From NCBI GenBank assembly GCA_902797025.1, contig CADBRN010000058.1, positions 1 through 56,474 on the forward strand: a stretch of 56,474 nt of DNA. The letters are read 5' to 3'. Under the pieces are notes generated by a model. It did not search any database and was not told where the DNA came from. It worked only from the letters and a program-made list of their open reading frames with translations. The DNA comes from an uncultured Lachnospiraceae bacterium (GTDB lineage: Bacteria; Bacillota; Clostridia; Lachnospirales; Lachnospiraceae). Below are positions 25,622 to 36,907 of the stretch, in pieces (positions within the stretch are counted from its first letter, which is position 1; each line of letters begins with the position of its first letter). Made by a program: the position numbers and the translations under genes.

Positions 25622-26542
25622 ATGAGACATATGATGAGTCCGCTGGATTTTTCGGTCGATGAACTCGAGTCTATGATGGATCTCGCTGTTCAGATTGAAA
25701 ATGATCCGGAGAAATACGCGCATGTATGTGATGGCAAAAAAATCGCGACTCTTTTCTATGAACCGAGTACCCGTACAAGGCTCAGTTTCGAAACGGCGAT
25801 GCTGAATCTCGGAGGATCGGTGATCGGCTTTTCAAGCGCTTCGAGCAGTTCGGCCACGAAGGGAGAAAGTGTCGCAGACACGATCCGGGTCGTCGGAACA
25901 TTCGCGGACATCGCTGCGATCCGGCACCCGAAAGAAGGTGCGCCACTCGTCGCGTCACAGGTTTCGCCGATTCCGGTGATTAATGCAGGGGACGGAGGAC
26001 ATCAGCACCCGACCCAGACACTGACCGACTTGTTTACGATCCGCTCACTTAGGGGAAAAATCCACGATCTGACGATCGGTCTCTGCGGCGACCTGAAGTT
26101 TGGCAGGACCGTCCATTCCCTGATCACTGCGCTCATCCGTTACCCGAACATCCGGTTCGTTCTGATCTCTCCGGAGGAGCTCCGGCTTCCCTCTTATATC
26201 AGAGAGGACGTGCTCGACCGCAACCACATCGCATACAAAGAAGTGACAAGACTTGAGGATGCGATCCCGGAGCTGGACATTCTCTACATGACGCGTGTAC
26301 AGAAGGAACGATTCTTCAACGAAGAAGATTATGTGCGGATGAAGGATTTCTATATTCTGGACAAAGAAAAAATGGATCTTGCAAAGGAAGATATGTATGT
26401 TCTGCATCCGCTTCCGCGTGTAAATGAGATTGCGGTCGAAGTTGACAGTGACCCGCGGGCAGCTTATTTCCGCCAGGTGCGGTACGGTATGTATATTCGC
26501 GAGGCACTGATCATGACCCTTCTGGAGGTGAGCGTATGTTAA
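25622..26542 (+). CDS. pyrB: Aspartate carbamoyltransferase catalytic chain
   Basis: The 306-residue catalytic subunit joins carbamoyl phosphate and aspartate, the first committed step of pyrimidine synthesis. [13 protein letters not shown] binds carbamoyl phosphate, and [10 protein letters not shown] and [10 protein letters not shown] are conserved. Its stop overlaps the start of pyrI by 7 bases, so both chains should be made together as the regulated PyrB-PyrI holoenzyme, as in enterobacteria and some clostridia, rather than the unregulated Bacillus type. AAAAGGAGG lies 11 bases before the ATG. Confidence 0.97.
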   Translation: MRHMMSPLDFSVDELESMMDLAVQIENDPEKYAHVCDGKKIATLFYEPSTRTRLSFETAMLNLGGSVIGFSSASSSSATKGESVADTIRVVGTFADIAAIRHPKEGAPLVASQVSPIPVINAGDGGHQHPTQTLTDLFTIRSLRGKIHDLTIGLCGDLKFGRTVHSLITALIRYPNIRFVLISPEELRLPSYIREDVLDRNHIAYKEVTRLEDAIPELDILYMTRVQKERFFNEEDYVRMKDFYILDKEKMDLAKEDMYVLHPLPRVNEIAVEVDSDPRAAYFRQVRYGMYIREALIMTLLEVSVC

Positions 26543-26973
26543 ATGTCGGAGCGTTGGAAAACGGATTTGTAATGGATCATATCAAAGCAGGCAAGGCGAT
26601 GACGATTTATCATGATCTTCATCTGGACCGCCTCGACTGCACGGTCGCAATCATCAAGAATGCACGCAGCGAAAAGATGGGCCGGAAGGATATCATCAAG
26701 GTTGAGTGCCCGATCGAGGAACTCAACATCGACGTCGTCGGATTTATCGATCACAATATCACGGTCAATGTGATCAAAAACGGGAAAATCGTCGAGAAGA
26801 AAAAGCTGAGTCTCCCGAAAAAAATCGTAAATGTCATTCAATGCAAAAACCCGAGATGCATCACCTCGATCGAGCAGGGACTTGATCAGGTCTTCGTTCT
26901 GACTGATCCTGAGAAAGAGGTGTACCGGTGCATGTACTGCGAAGAAAAATATTCCGGACATCGGAACAAATAA
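26536..26973 (+). CDS. pyrI: Aspartate carbamoyltransferase regulatory chain
   Basis: The 145-residue regulatory subunit carries the allosteric nucleotide site and a zinc domain that holds the catalytic trimers together. The zinc ligands are clear: Cys103, Cys108, Cys132 and Cys135 in CKNPRC and CMYC. The N-terminal allosteric domain shows [18 protein letters not shown]. The presence of PyrI means CTP/ATP feedback on PyrB is likely. It overlaps pyrB; the DUF815 gene starts 22 bases after its stop. Confidence 0.97.
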   Translation: MLNVGALENGFVMDHIKAGKAMTIYHDLHLDRLDCTVAIIKNARSEKMGRKDIIKVECPIEELNIDVVGFIDHNITVNVIKNGKIVEKKKLSLPKKIVNVIQCKNPRCITSIEQGLDQVFVLTDPEKEVYRCMYCEEKYSGHRNK

Positions 26974-26995
26974 TCAAAAAGAGAGCGGGATTAAA

Positions 26996-28306
26996 ATGGA
27001 TCATATTATTTCAAAACTGGTGATGTACGGCTCCATGCCGAAAGAATCGATTCTGATGCAGCTTTCCGACATATGCACATCGGCACGCGAAAAGCGGGAG
27101 AGCAGGGATGTGCTGATCACGCGCTGCTACCAGCAGATCAAGCGGATTCTGATCGTCGCGACGGATTATGGCTTCGACAGGAATCTATGGCAGAATTACC
27201 TGACATTTTTACTGATCACGGATGAAAATCCGTTCAGTCTGACGTGTGAGAAGGTCGGTGCGACTCCCGGCGGGTCCTGCAATTACTTTGCTGCCGGAGA
27301 TTTTAAGATTTTCATGAAGCTGTTTCATTACGATTTTTCGTGGCTCGAGGAGTCGCTTGGAATCGATTGTTTTACACGCATTTTACATTATAACGCTATC
27401 GGAAAACCGGAGCTGATGTATAATAAGAATGTCAGCGAAAAGGTCCGGGAACTCAGTGAAAAACTTGATTCGGCAAAAGATGAGAATGAGTTTTTCAATG
27501 CGGTCACCACATTTTACCGGGACTACGGCGTCGGTATGTTCGGACTGAACAAAGCGTTCCGTATCATCGAGCATGAAAACGGTCCGGTGGGTTTCCATCC
27601 CATCAACAATATGGACAAGGTTATGCTGGATGATCTGATCGGTTACGAGATCCAGAAGAAGAAGCTTGTTGATAATACCCGGGCTTTTGTCGAGGGAAGA
27701 AAGGCGAACAACTGCCTGCTGTTCGGCGATTCCGGAACCGGAAAATCGACGTGCATCAAGGCCATTGTGAACGAATTTTATCCGCAGGGTCTGCGCATGA
27801 TCGAGATCTACAAGCATCAGTTCAAGAATCTTTCAAATGTGATCGCTCAGATCAAAAACCGGAACTATAAGTTCATTATTTATATGGATGATCTCTCGTT
27901 CGAAGAATTCGAGATCGAGTATAAGTTCCTGAAAGCGGTCATCGAGGGCGGCGTCGAGACGAAGCCGGACAATATTCTGATCTATGCAACCTCCAACCGG
28001 CGTCATCTGATCAGGGAGACCTGGAGCGATCGGGATGATATGGAATCCGGGAACGGGCTGCACCGTTCTGATACGATAGAGGAAAAGCTCTCACTCGTAC
28101 ACCGCTTTGGCGTCACGATCAGCTTTTCAAAGCCGAGTCAGCAGGAGTATTTCCAGATCGTGACGGGGCTTGCACGCAAAAACGGGATTAACCTTTCCGA
28201 TGAGGAACTGAAGGCCGGCGCGAACAAGTGGGAACTTTCTCACGGAGGCATTTCCGGAAGAACGGCACAGCAGTATATCACGTATCTTCTCGGACAGCAG
28301 GAATAA
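26996..28306 (+). CDS. DUF815 family AAA+ ATPase
   Basis: A 436-residue protein. The C-terminal half is an AAA+ ATPase of the DUF815 family: Walker [13 protein letters not shown] (about residues 241-252), Walker [15 protein letters not shown], and a sensor segment [11 protein letters not shown] with an Arg-rich stretch. The N-terminal 200 residues are helical and family-specific. The function of DUF815 proteins is not known to me; AAA+ members generally remodel proteins. It is probably read from the pyrBI transcript, although nothing in it suggests a pyrimidine role. A further 34 bases lead to pheA. Confidence 0.88.
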   Translation: MDHIISKLVMYGSMPKESILMQLSDICTSAREKRESRDVLITRCYQQIKRILIVATDYGFDRNLWQNYLTFLLITDENPFSLTCEKVGATPGGSCNYFAAGDFKIFMKLFHYDFSWLEESLGIDCFTRILHYNAIGKPELMYNKNVSEKVRELSEKLDSAKDENEFFNAVTTFYRDYGVGMFGLNKAFRIIEHENGPVGFHPINNMDKVMLDDLIGYEIQKKKLVDNTRAFVEGRKANNCLLFGDSGTGKSTCIKAIVNEFYPQGLRMIEIYKHQFKNLSNVIAQIKNRNYKFIIYMDDLSFEEFEIEYKFLKAVIEGGVETKPDNILIYATSNRRHLIRETWSDRDDMESGNGLHRSDTIEEKLSLVHRFGVTISFSKPSQQEYFQIVTGLARKNGINLSDEELKAGANKWELSHGGISGRTAQQYITYLLGQQE

Positions 28307-28340
28307 CGGCACGGCAGAAATTTGATGTGAGGATTTGTGA

Positions 28341-29471
28341 ATGGCAGACTTAAAAGAGCTGCGCTATGAAATCGACAGAGCGGACAATGAGATTGTCCGC
28401 CTGTTCGAGCGGCGTATGCGGCTTGTCGAGGATGTGGCAAAGTACAAAATTGAAAACGGAATGCAGGTGCTCGACTCACGGAGAGAGGGTGAAAAGCTCA
28501 AAACATTGAGTGAAGGCGCATCGACGGATTTCAACGAGCGGGCGATATATGAAATCTTCCGGCAGATGATGGCGATCAGCAGAAAGCGTCAGTACCAGAT
28601 CCTTACGGAAAACGGCCGGGGTGAAACATTGCCCTTCAGTCAGTGCGACGCGTTTGATTTTGAGGGAAAACGTGTTGTATTTCAGGGAGTAGAGGGAGCT
28701 TACAGTTTTGCTGCCATGCAGACCTTTTTCGGTGATGCCATCGACAGCGTCCATGTTTCGACATGGCGCGAGGCGATGCAGCTGGTAGCCGACGGAGACG
28801 TCGACTACGGCGTAGTACCGATCGAGAATTCGACGGCCGGAAGTGTATCGGATATCTACGATCTTCTTGCCGATTTTCCGATCTATATCGTCGGGGAGCA
28901 GGTGATTCCGATCAATCATCGCCTGCTCGGCATCCCGGGCGCAAAAACAGATGAAATCCGGAAAGTTTTTTCACATCCACAGGCTCTGGCACAGTGCAGG
29001 GCTTATCTTGAGTCCCATCCGGAGTGGGAGGCTGTTCCCGTTCTGAACACGGCAATGGCTGCGGAAAAGATAGCGAAGGATCAGAATCCCACATTTGCGG
29101 CGATCGCAAGTGATACCGCCGCGGAATTTTACGGACTGGATGTACTGGAGGACGGACCGATCTCCAGAAAAAAGAACGCGACGCGGTTTGTGATTCTTTC
29201 AAACCGATGCTGCTTCGTCCGAAATGCGAGAAGAATCAGCATCTGCTTTGAACTGCCACATCAGTGCGGTACGCTTTATAATGTGCTGTCGCACTTTATT
29301 TTTAATGATCTGAATATGACAAGGATTGAATCGAGGCCGATCCCCGGCAAGGCCTGGGAATATCGCTTCTTTATCGATTTCGAGGGAAATCTGAACAACC
29401 CGGGGGTACAGAACGCGCTGTTTGGGATCCGGTCGGAGACTGCGGATCTGAGACTTCTTGGAAGCTGCTGA
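28341..29471 (+). CDS. pheA: Bifunctional chorismate mutase / prephenate dehydratase
   Basis: A 376-residue P-protein of phenylalanine synthesis. Residues 1-85 form an AroQ-type chorismate mutase (LRYEIDRADNEIVRLFERR). The prephenate dehydratase domain follows (VVFQGVEGAYSFAA, VVPIENSTAGSV, and the catalytic TRF in KKNATRFVIL). A C-terminal ACT domain with ESRPIPGKAWEYRFF binds phenylalanine for feedback. The start ATG follows GTGAGGATTTGTGA. It stands between the DUF815 gene and the polyphosphate pair. No phenylalanine leader peptide or T-box is seen in the 34 bases before it. Confidence 0.96.
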   Translation: MADLKELRYEIDRADNEIVRLFERRMRLVEDVAKYKIENGMQVLDSRREGEKLKTLSEGASTDFNERAIYEIFRQMMAISRKRQYQILTENGRGETLPFSQCDAFDFEGKRVVFQGVEGAYSFAAMQTFFGDAIDSVHVSTWREAMQLVADGDVDYGVVPIENSTAGSVSDIYDLLADFPIYIVGEQVIPINHRLLGIPGAKTDEIRKVFSHPQALAQCRAYLESHPEWEAVPVLNTAMAAEKIAKDQNPTFAAIASDTAAEFYGLDVLEDGPISRKKNATRFVILSNRCCFVRNARRISICFELPHQCGTLYNVLSHFIFNDLNMTRIESRPIPGKAWEYRFFIDFEGNLNNPGVQNALFGIRSETADLRLLGSC

Positions 29472-29534
29472 AAACCGTGTCTTATCAGGACCTTTTGCTA
29501 TACCATCACAGAGAGTAACAGGAGGAACGGTTAC

Positions 29535-31076
29535 GTGAGATACAGTACATTTGCTGCGATCTATATCGGAACGTACGATGTGACGATGGAGGTATTCGAG
29601 ATCTCAAAGAGCAAGGGAATCCAGAGTATCGACAAGATCCGGAAGCATCTCGAGATCGCGACCGATACGTATGCGACCGGCAAGATCAGCGAACAGAATA
29701 TCCGCGCGCTCATCGGGATTCTTCAGAATTTCAAGCAGATCACGAAGGAATATCAGGTTGAAAAAATCCGTGCAATCGCCGGAAGCTCGATCCGGGACGC
29801 GGAAAACAACGTCTTTATCATCGGGCAGATACGTGAGGAAACCGGTCTCAATGTGGAGCTTCTGAGCAATTCGGAGCAAAGATATCTGAGCTTCAAGGCC
29901 ATCGTCTCATCGGATCCGAAAATCATGGAACTGATGGAAGATGGGACCGCTGTCATCGATGTCGCGGGCGGAAGCATTCAGGTCTCGGTTTTTGTTCACG
30001 GTCGGCTGAACACGACGCTGAATCTCCGGATCGGAAGTCTCCGGGTACGTGACCGCCTCCTTCCGATTCAGGCGAGTGTGAGCGATTATCCGGAGCTTGT
30101 CGAGGAATATATTTCCCATGAAATGCATACATTCCGCGAGGTTCATCTTCAGGGGCGGAAGTTCGAGAGCGTGATCGTTAACGGCGACTTTATCACCGAA
30201 TCGTTGATGCGCGTCATAGAGAACGGGGATCGTCATGTCGTTTCCAGAAAACGATTTGACCGGTGGTACGAAGACATCAACACCTGCAGCGACGACGAGC
30301 TTGCGGTTCGTCTTAATTTTCCTGCGGAATTTGTCTCCATTCTTCGTCCGACCGCAATCCTGTATCACAAATTTGTCGAAGAAATCGGCGCGCAAAAGAT
30401 CTACGCATCGGGTGTGTCGCTTTCCCGCGGTGTCGCTTATGAATACGCAGAAAAGTCGAAGAAGATGAAATCGGCTCACAGCTTCGAGGACGACATCCTC
30501 GGCGCCGCGAACGAGCTTGCTCACCGTTACCGCGTAGAAGACGCACATATTCGGAACGTCAATGCCTGCGCACAGGCGATATTCAGCACCATTCGGAAGC
30601 GCTTCGGTCTGACACAGCGAGACCGTCTTCTGATTCAAATCGCGGTCATGCTGCACGAGACGGGAAAATACATCAGCCTGAACAACAACGGGGCGTGTGC
30701 GTACCAGATTATTACGCACAACGAGATCATCGGCCTGTCGCATGAGGAGCGGAAGATGATCGCCTACGTCGTGATGTATAACACCTGCTGGATGCCCGGA
30801 TTTGAATCCTTCACAAAGGAGACGGGTTATGACGGGGAGATGTACCTCCGTATCGCAAAAATGACAGCGATCCTCCGGCTCGCGAACGAGCTTGACCGGA
30901 GTCATCGTCAGAAGGTAAAGGATATCCGCGTCCGGCTTGCGGATGATGTTTTGAAAATCCGGGTGAGTGTGGACCATCCGTTCGCACTCGAACAAAATCT
31001 GGTCCGCAAGCAAATTACATTTTTTAAATACATCTATAACATCGATGTCGATCTGCATGTGACGAGAATCCGCTAA
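29535..31076 (+). CDS. Ppx/GppA-like protein with altered phosphatase motifs and HD-like domain
   Basis: A 513-residue protein. The N-terminal 300 residues have the actin-like fold of exopolyphosphatase/GppA (AIAGSSIRDAENNVF, AVIDVAGGSIQVS). Residues from about 315 form an HD-like helical domain (IAVMLHETGKYIS). Motifs of active enzymes are changed: the phosphate loop normally DxGSNS reads YIGTYD (Tyr10), GGGSTE reads AGGSIQ, and the EE pair near residue 117 reads EQ. Start is GTG at 29535 with GGAGG nine bases upstream. It precedes ppk by 84 bases, the classic ppx-ppk pairing. It may be a weak phosphatase or a polyphosphate/(p)ppGpp sensor; the sequence does not decide. Confidence 0.8.
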   Translation: MRYSTFAAIYIGTYDVTMEVFEISKSKGIQSIDKIRKHLEIATDTYATGKISEQNIRALIGILQNFKQITKEYQVEKIRAIAGSSIRDAENNVFIIGQIREETGLNVELLSNSEQRYLSFKAIVSSDPKIMELMEDGTAVIDVAGGSIQVSVFVHGRLNTTLNLRIGSLRVRDRLLPIQASVSDYPELVEEYISHEMHTFREVHLQGRKFESVIVNGDFITESLMRVIENGDRHVVSRKRFDRWYEDINTCSDDELAVRLNFPAEFVSILRPTAILYHKFVEEIGAQKIYASGVSLSRGVAYEYAEKSKKMKSAHSFEDDILGAANELAHRYRVEDAHIRNVNACAQAIFSTIRKRFGLTQRDRLLIQIAVMLHETGKYISLNNNGACAYQIITHNEIIGLSHEERKMIAYVVMYNTCWMPGFESFTKETGYDGEMYLRIAKMTAILRLANELDRSHRQKVKDIRVRLADDVLKIRVSVDHPFALEQNLVRKQITFFKYIYNIDVDLHVTRIR

Positions 31077-31160
31077 TGCACCGGCAGCCGGTAATATCCG
31101 GTCATTTATCGGCTCGGATGAATTCACGGATCTTATCCGGGGCACTGGAGGGGAAATCTT

Positions 31161-33335
31161 ATGAGGGAGAATCTCAAAAAATATGATAAACCAGAATACT
31201 TTATGAACCGGGAGCTTTCATGGGTACAGTTTAACGAACGGGTCCTGAGTGAGGGACGTGACCGGAACATTCCTCTTTTTGAGCGGCTGAAATTTTTAAG
31301 TATCGTCTCCTCAAACCTTGATGAGTTCATGATGGTCCGGGTTGCTTCTCTGAAGGATATGCAGAATTCAAATTATACGAAACCGGACAATTCCGGAATG
31401 ACTCCGACGATGCAGCTTGACGCGCTGTCCGGTGCGATTCACAAGATGGTCGCCAAACAGTATTCTACGTTTAACCGTTCGCTTATTCCGGCGCTTGAGA
31501 GTGTTGGTCTGTGCATCGCCGAAGACCTTTCCATACTGACGCCGGCGGAGATTGAATATCTGGACGAATATTTTGACAACAGCATTTATCCGGTTCTTAC
31601 CCCGATGGCACTTGATCAGTCGCGTCCGTTTCCACTGATCCGGAATAAGACGCTGAATATCGCAGCGCTGATCTCGAAGGGGCAGAAACGTAAGAAGGCT
31701 GATTTTGCGACGGTCCAGGTGCCATCTGTGCTCCCGCGGTTCGTTGAACTTCCGCGGCGGGCGGACGGAATGCGCGTGCTTGTTCTTCTCGAAAAGGTGA
31801 TCGAAAGAAATATTGACAAGCTCTTCCAGAGTTATCAGGTGATCTGCTGCTACCCGTACCGCATTATGCGAAACGCGGAGCTTGGCATTGACGAGGACGA
31901 TGCGTCTGATCTTTTAATCGAGATCGAAAAATCGCTGAAAAAAAGACAGTGGGGAGAAGTCATCCGCCTGGAAGTCGATGACAAGATCGATGAGGATCTG
32001 CTCCGGATCTTAATGCGCGAACACAATATCAAAGAACAGGATCTGTACCGGATCCCGGGGCCTCTCGATCTCACTTTTCTAATGAAAATCTACGATCTCG
32101 ACGGCTTCGACGCTTATAAGATTCCGAAATACACACCGGCGGCGGTTCCGCAGCTCGCCGGCGAAGGAAACATCTTTTCGAAGATCCGGAAGGGAGATGT
32201 GTTCCTTCACCATCCATACATGAGTTTTGATCCGGTTGTCGATTTTGTGCGGCAGGCCGCCCGCGATCCGGAAGTGCTCGCGATCAAGCAGACCCTGTAC
32301 CGCGTCAGCGGTAATTCACCGATCATCGCCGCACTCGAAAAAGCAGCCGCGAACGGAAAACAGGTCACGGTTCTCGTCGAGCTGAAGGCGCGGTTTGACG
32401 AGGAGAATAATATCGTCTGGGCCCGGGAACTCGAAAAGGCCGGATGCCACGTCATCTACGGACTCGTCGGTTTAAAAACCCACAGCAAGATCACCCTCGT
32501 GGTCCGCCGGGAAGACGACGGCATCCGCAGGTACGTCCATCTTGGCACCGGAAACTACAACGATAAGACCGCGAAGCTCTATACGGACTGCGGTATACTC
32601 ACATGTGATTCCCGGATCGGCGAGGACGCGACGGCGGTATTCAATATGATCTCCGGTTACTCGGAACCCGGGCGATGGAACAGCCTGATCGTCGCGCCGT
32701 TCTGGCTCCGGAATAAATTTCTCGCTCTGATCGGACGGGAGGAGGAGAACGCGCGCGCCGGCAAGCCGGCACGTATCGTGGCAAAGATGAACTCCCTCTG
32801 CGATCCAGAGATCATTGCCGCACTGTACAGTGCGTCGTCCGCCGGTGTCACGATCGACCTGATCGTCCGCGGGATCTGTACACTGAAAGTCGGCATACCG
32901 GGTGTAAGTGAAAACATTCACGTCCGGTCGATTGTCGGGAACTTTCTGGAACACGCGCGGATTTTCTATTTCCTGAATAACGGTTCGGAGGAAGTGTATA
33001 TGGGAAGTGCAGACTGGATGCCAAGAAATCTCGACAAGCGCGTCGAAATCGTCTTCCCGCTGTATGATAAAAATACAAAGGCGGCCGCGATACACATTCT
33101 GGACGTGCAGCTTTCGGATACGGTGAAGGCAAGAATCCTCACGGCGGAAGGAAAATACGAGCGGGTCGATAAACGCGGAAAAGACCTGATTAACGCGCAA
33201 AAACAGTTCTGCGAGGAGGCTTCGGCCGCAGCGAAAAAAGGTGTTTCCGGAACGCTTCAGGGAGCAAGAACCTTCGTTCCTGCGGAGGCTCCCGAGGCTG
33301 AAACCGAAAAGATTTCGGACGAAAGCGATGTTTGA
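31161..33335 (+). CDS. ppk1: Polyphosphate kinase 1
   Basis: Makes long-chain polyphosphate reversibly from ATP. The 724-residue protein has the N, H, C1 and C2 domains in order: FMNRELSWVQFNERVL at the start, GLKTHSKITLVVRR with the phosphorylated His441, and RRYVHLGTGNYN with His460. The 19-residue gap between them equals that in E. coli Ppk1 (435, 454). GGAGGGG precedes the ATG. The tail after residue 690 is Ala/Glu-rich and likely disordered. The promoter for ilvN begins inside its stop codon. Confidence 0.96.
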   Translation: MRENLKKYDKPEYFMNRELSWVQFNERVLSEGRDRNIPLFERLKFLSIVSSNLDEFMMVRVASLKDMQNSNYTKPDNSGMTPTMQLDALSGAIHKMVAKQYSTFNRSLIPALESVGLCIAEDLSILTPAEIEYLDEYFDNSIYPVLTPMALDQSRPFPLIRNKTLNIAALISKGQKRKKADFATVQVPSVLPRFVELPRRADGMRVLVLLEKVIERNIDKLFQSYQVICCYPYRIMRNAELGIDEDDASDLLIEIEKSLKKRQWGEVIRLEVDDKIDEDLLRILMREHNIKEQDLYRIPGPLDLTFLMKIYDLDGFDAYKIPKYTPAAVPQLAGEGNIFSKIRKGDVFLHHPYMSFDPVVDFVRQAARDPEVLAIKQTLYRVSGNSPIIAALEKAAANGKQVTVLVELKARFDEENNIVWARELEKAGCHVIYGLVGLKTHSKITLVVRREDDGIRRYVHLGTGNYNDKTAKLYTDCGILTCDSRIGEDATAVFNMISGYSEPGRWNSLIVAPFWLRNKFLALIGREEENARAGKPARIVAKMNSLCDPEIIAALYSASSAGVTIDLIVRGICTLKVGIPGVSENIHVRSIVGNFLEHARIFYFLNNGSEEVYMGSADWMPRNLDKRVEIVFPLYDKNTKAAAIHILDVQLSDTVKARILTAEGKYERVDKRGKDLINAQKQFCEEASAAAKKGVSGTLQGARTFVPAEAPEAETEKISDESDV

Positions 33336-33360
33336 CAAATAAAATCGAGTAGAGTATTAT
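33332..33360 (+). promoter_or_regulatory. Promoter of ilvN-ilvC-leuCD
   Basis: Consensus TTGACA at 33332-33337 (overlapping the ppk stop) and TATTAT at 33355-33360 with a 17-base spacer. An overlapping TATAAT at 33358-33363 would need 20. No T-box or leader peptide is seen in the short leader. Confidence 0.7.
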
Positions 33361-33399
33361 AATAGCCGTTTAGATTACATGAAAGGTTTTGGGAATTCC

Positions 33400-33900
33400 A
33401 TGATTCAGAGAATTTATTCCATTCTGGTTGACAACACCTCCGGTGCGCTGAACCGGATCGCCGGACTGTTCAGCCGGCGCGGTTACAATATCGACAGTCT
33501 TACCGTCGGAGTGACAGCCGATCCGAACTATTCCCGCATGACCATCGTCACGACAAGCGATGATGAGCTTGAGCTCGATCAGATCGGGCGGCAGCTTGCA
33601 AAGCTCGTAGACGTCCGGGACATCAAGGTTCTGAAAAGCGGACAGAGTGTCAACCGCGAGCTGATTCTTGTCAAAGTGAAGACCAGCAAGGAACAGCGAA
33701 GAGATCTGATTGAACTCGCGAACATTTTCCGGGCGAAGATTGTTGACGTAGGAACGAATTCAACGATCGTGGAACTGACCGGTACGGAGAACAAGCTGAA
33801 CGCCTTTCTCCGCCTGCTCGATGATTATGAGATACTCGAGCTCGCCCGGACCGGAATCACGGGGCTGTCCCGCGGAATGGATGACGTGCGTTATCTCTGA
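33400..33900 (+). CDS. ilvN: Acetolactate synthase small (regulatory) subunit
   Basis: The 166-residue regulatory subunit of acetolactate synthase gives valine feedback and raises activity. It has the N-terminal ACT domain (YSILVDNTSGALNRIAGLFSR, cut here, then RGYNIDSLTVG) and the C-terminal ALS_ss domain (SKEQRRDLIELANIFRAKI). The ATG at 33400 is chosen because family proteins start MIQR; the in-frame ATG at 33379 would lie about a dozen bases after the likely transcript start. The catalytic subunit ilvB is not in this window. ilvC starts 77 bases after its stop. Confidence 0.94.
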   Translation: MIQRIYSILVDNTSGALNRIAGLFSRRGYNIDSLTVGVTADPNYSRMTIVTTSDDELELDQIGRQLAKLVDVRDIKVLKSGQSVNRELILVKVKTSKEQRRDLIELANIFRAKIVDVGTNSTIVELTGTENKLNAFLRLLDDYEILELARTGITGLSRGMDDVRYL

Positions 33901-33922
33901 GTCCGGATGAAGTTAGCTTGTA

Positions 33923-34994
<1,072 letters not shown>

Positions 34995-35026
34995 TTACAT
35001 CCGAGCTAAATAGATTCAAACGATAA

Positions 35027-35093
35027 GAGCTGCTGCATTTGTGACAGGCGCATCTTCCGTATGCCGCTTCTACCAGATGCGGCGGCTCATTTT
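35027..35093 (+). promoter_or_regulatory. Structured RNA / terminator-like element between ilvC and leuC
   Basis: The 12-base arms 35027-35038 and 35077-35088 pair with two G-U pairs, and ATTTTC follows. The inner GCCGC (35063-35067) could instead pair with GCGGC (35079-35083), which uses part of the same 3' arm. This arrangement may reduce or control read-through to leuC; no known riboswitch class is recognised. Confidence 0.4.
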
Positions 35094-35114
35094 CATTCAC
35101 GGAGGTAGGACATT

Positions 35115-36380
35115 ATGGGTATGACGATGACGCAGAAAATCCTTGCTCACGCAGCCGGCCTCGATGAAGTAACAGCCGGGCAGCTGATCGAGGCAAAACT
35201 GGATCTCGTTCTCGGAAACGACATCACGACGCCGGTTGCAATCGATGTCATGAAAAACTTCAAAAAACAGGAGGTCTTTGACCGTGATAAAGTCGCGCTG
35301 GTCATGGACCACTTTATTCCGAACAAAGACATCAAGTCGGCCGAGCACTGCAAAATCGTCCGTGATTTTGCGGGCAGGTACCAGATCACAAATTATTTTG
35401 ACGTCGGTCAGATGGGTATCGAGCACGCGCTTCTCCCGGAAAAGGGACTTGTTGTCGCCGGTGACGTCGTGATCGGAGCGGATTCGCACACGTGTACGTA
35501 CGGAGCGCTCGGTGCATTTTCCACCGGTGTCGGAAGTACGGATATGGCAGCGGGTATGGCGACCGGAAAAGCCTGGTTCAAGGTTCCGCCGGCGATTCGG
35601 TTCAATCTGGTCGGAAAACCGTCGAAGTGGGTCAGCGGCAAGGACGTGATTCTGCACATCATCGGAATGATCGGCGTCGACGGGGCGCTTTACAAATCGA
35701 TGGAATTTACCGGTCCCGGAGTCGCCGAACTGTCGATGGACGACCGGCTGACGATCTCAAATATGGCGATCGAGGCCGGCGGCAAAAACGGAATCTTCCC
35801 GGTCGACGATAAAACTCTCGATTACATGAAGGAACATTCCACGAAACCCTTCACGGTCTACGAAGCAGACCCCGATGCGGTATATGACGAAGAGTATACC
35901 GTCGATCTTTCTGAACTTCAGCCGACCGTCTCCTTCCCGCATCTTCCCGAGAACGCGAAGGAGATCGGTACATTCGGCGACATCGTGATCGATCAGGTCG
36001 TCATCGGTTCCTGCACAAACGGCCGGATTGAGGACCTGCGGACAGCCGCGGAGATTCTCAAGGGACGTCAGGTGAAAAAAGGCCTGCGCTGTATCGTGAT
36101 TCCCGCGACGCAGAACGTCTATCTCCAGGCACTGAAAGAGGGTCTGATTGAGACATTTATTGAATCCGGAGCCGTCGTCAGCACGCCGACCTGCGGACCG
36201 TGTCTGGGCGGTTATATGGGAATTCTCGCTCACGGCGAGCGCTGTGTTTCGACGACAAACCGGAACTTCGTCGGCCGCATGGGAGCGGTCGATTCGGAGA
36301 TTTATCTCGCAAGTCCCGCGGTCGCGGCAGCGTCGGCGATTACCGGAAAAGTAAGCGGACCGTCCGAACTCGGACTGTAA
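35115..36380 (+). CDS. leuC: 3-isopropylmalate dehydratase large subunit
   Basis: A 421-residue aconitase-family subunit that isomerises isopropylmalate in leucine synthesis. The [4Fe-4S] ligands are visible in VIGSCTNGR and [10 protein letters not shown], and [11 protein letters not shown] is an active-site block. The length fits the shorter, two-subunit (HACN/archaeal-like) type rather than the 466-residue enterobacterial form. GGAGGTAGG lies before the ATG. leuD starts 12 bases after its stop. Confidence 0.96.
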   Translation: MGMTMTQKILAHAAGLDEVTAGQLIEAKLDLVLGNDITTPVAIDVMKNFKKQEVFDRDKVALVMDHFIPNKDIKSAEHCKIVRDFAGRYQITNYFDVGQMGIEHALLPEKGLVVAGDVVIGADSHTCTYGALGAFSTGVGSTDMAAGMATGKAWFKVPPAIRFNLVGKPSKWVSGKDVILHIIGMIGVDGALYKSMEFTGPGVAELSMDDRLTISNMAIEAGGKNGIFPVDDKTLDYMKEHSTKPFTVYEADPDAVYDEEYTVDLSELQPTVSFPHLPENAKEIGTFGDIVIDQVVIGSCTNGRIEDLRTAAEILKGRQVKKGLRCIVIPATQNVYLQALKEGLIETFIESGAVVSTPTCGPCLGGYMGILAHGERCVSTTNRNFVGRMGAVDSEIYLASPAVAAASAITGKVSGPSELGL

Positions 36381-36392
36381 GGAAGGAGGAGC

Positions 36393-36884
36393 ATGATGCA
36401 GGCACAGGGTACAGTTTTCAAATACGGCGACAACGTAGACACCGATGTTATCATCCCGGCGCGCTACCTGAATTCCTCCGATCCCGCGGAGCTGGCAGAG
36501 CACTGCATGGAGGATATTGACCGGGAATTCGTAAAAAAAGTACATCCGGGCGACATTATCGTCGCAAATAAAAACTTCGGGTGTGGTTCTTCCCGCGAAC
36601 ACGCGCCGATCGCGATCAAAGCATCCGGCGTCAGCTGTGTCATCGCGGAAACCTTCGCGCGTATCTTTTACCGCAATTCCATCAATATCGGGCTTCCGAT
36701 CATCGAGTGTCCAGAAGCGGCGAAGGAAATCGAGAGCGGCGATGATGTGAAAGTCGACTTCAACACCGGAAAAATCTGCGATCTCACAAAGGGTACGGAA
36801 TATCAGGGACAGGCTTTTCCTGAGTTTATGCAGAAAATAATCACCGCGGGCGGACTCGTCAACTACATCAACGAGGCAGAATAA
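36393..36884 (+). CDS. leuD: 3-isopropylmalate dehydratase small subunit
   Basis: The 163-residue swivelling subunit that completes the LeuC active site. [16 protein letters not shown] at the N-terminus and the conserved [12 protein letters not shown] loop identify it. The short length pairs with the short LeuC type. The two adjacent ATG codons (36393, 36396) make the start uncertain by one residue; AAGGAGGAG lies upstream. leuB is not adjacent and leuA is 6.4 kb downstream under separate T-box control. Confidence 0.96.
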   Translation: MMQAQGTVFKYGDNVDTDVIIPARYLNSSDPAELAEHCMEDIDREFVKKVHPGDIIVANKNFGCGSSREHAPIAIKASGVSCVIAETFARIFYRNSINIGLPIIECPEAAKEIESGDDVKVDFNTGKICDLTKGTEYQGQAFPEFMQKIITAGGLVNYINEAE

Positions 36885-36907
36885 AGCCCGCAGGCGGATC
36901 ATAAACG

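Noticed and set aside
29907..31145. A 412-codon minus-strand frame opposite the Ppx-like gene
   Set aside because: The + strand protein is recognisable over its whole length and has a ribosome site. The minus product matches nothing I know.
33361..33399. A T-box or leader peptide controlling ilvN
   Set aside because: The predicted leader is about 30 bases, too short for either, and no T-box sequence is found.
35757..36902. A 381-codon minus-strand frame across leuC and leuD
   Set aside because: It runs against two clear enzymes and spans their junction; no start signal and no domain are seen.
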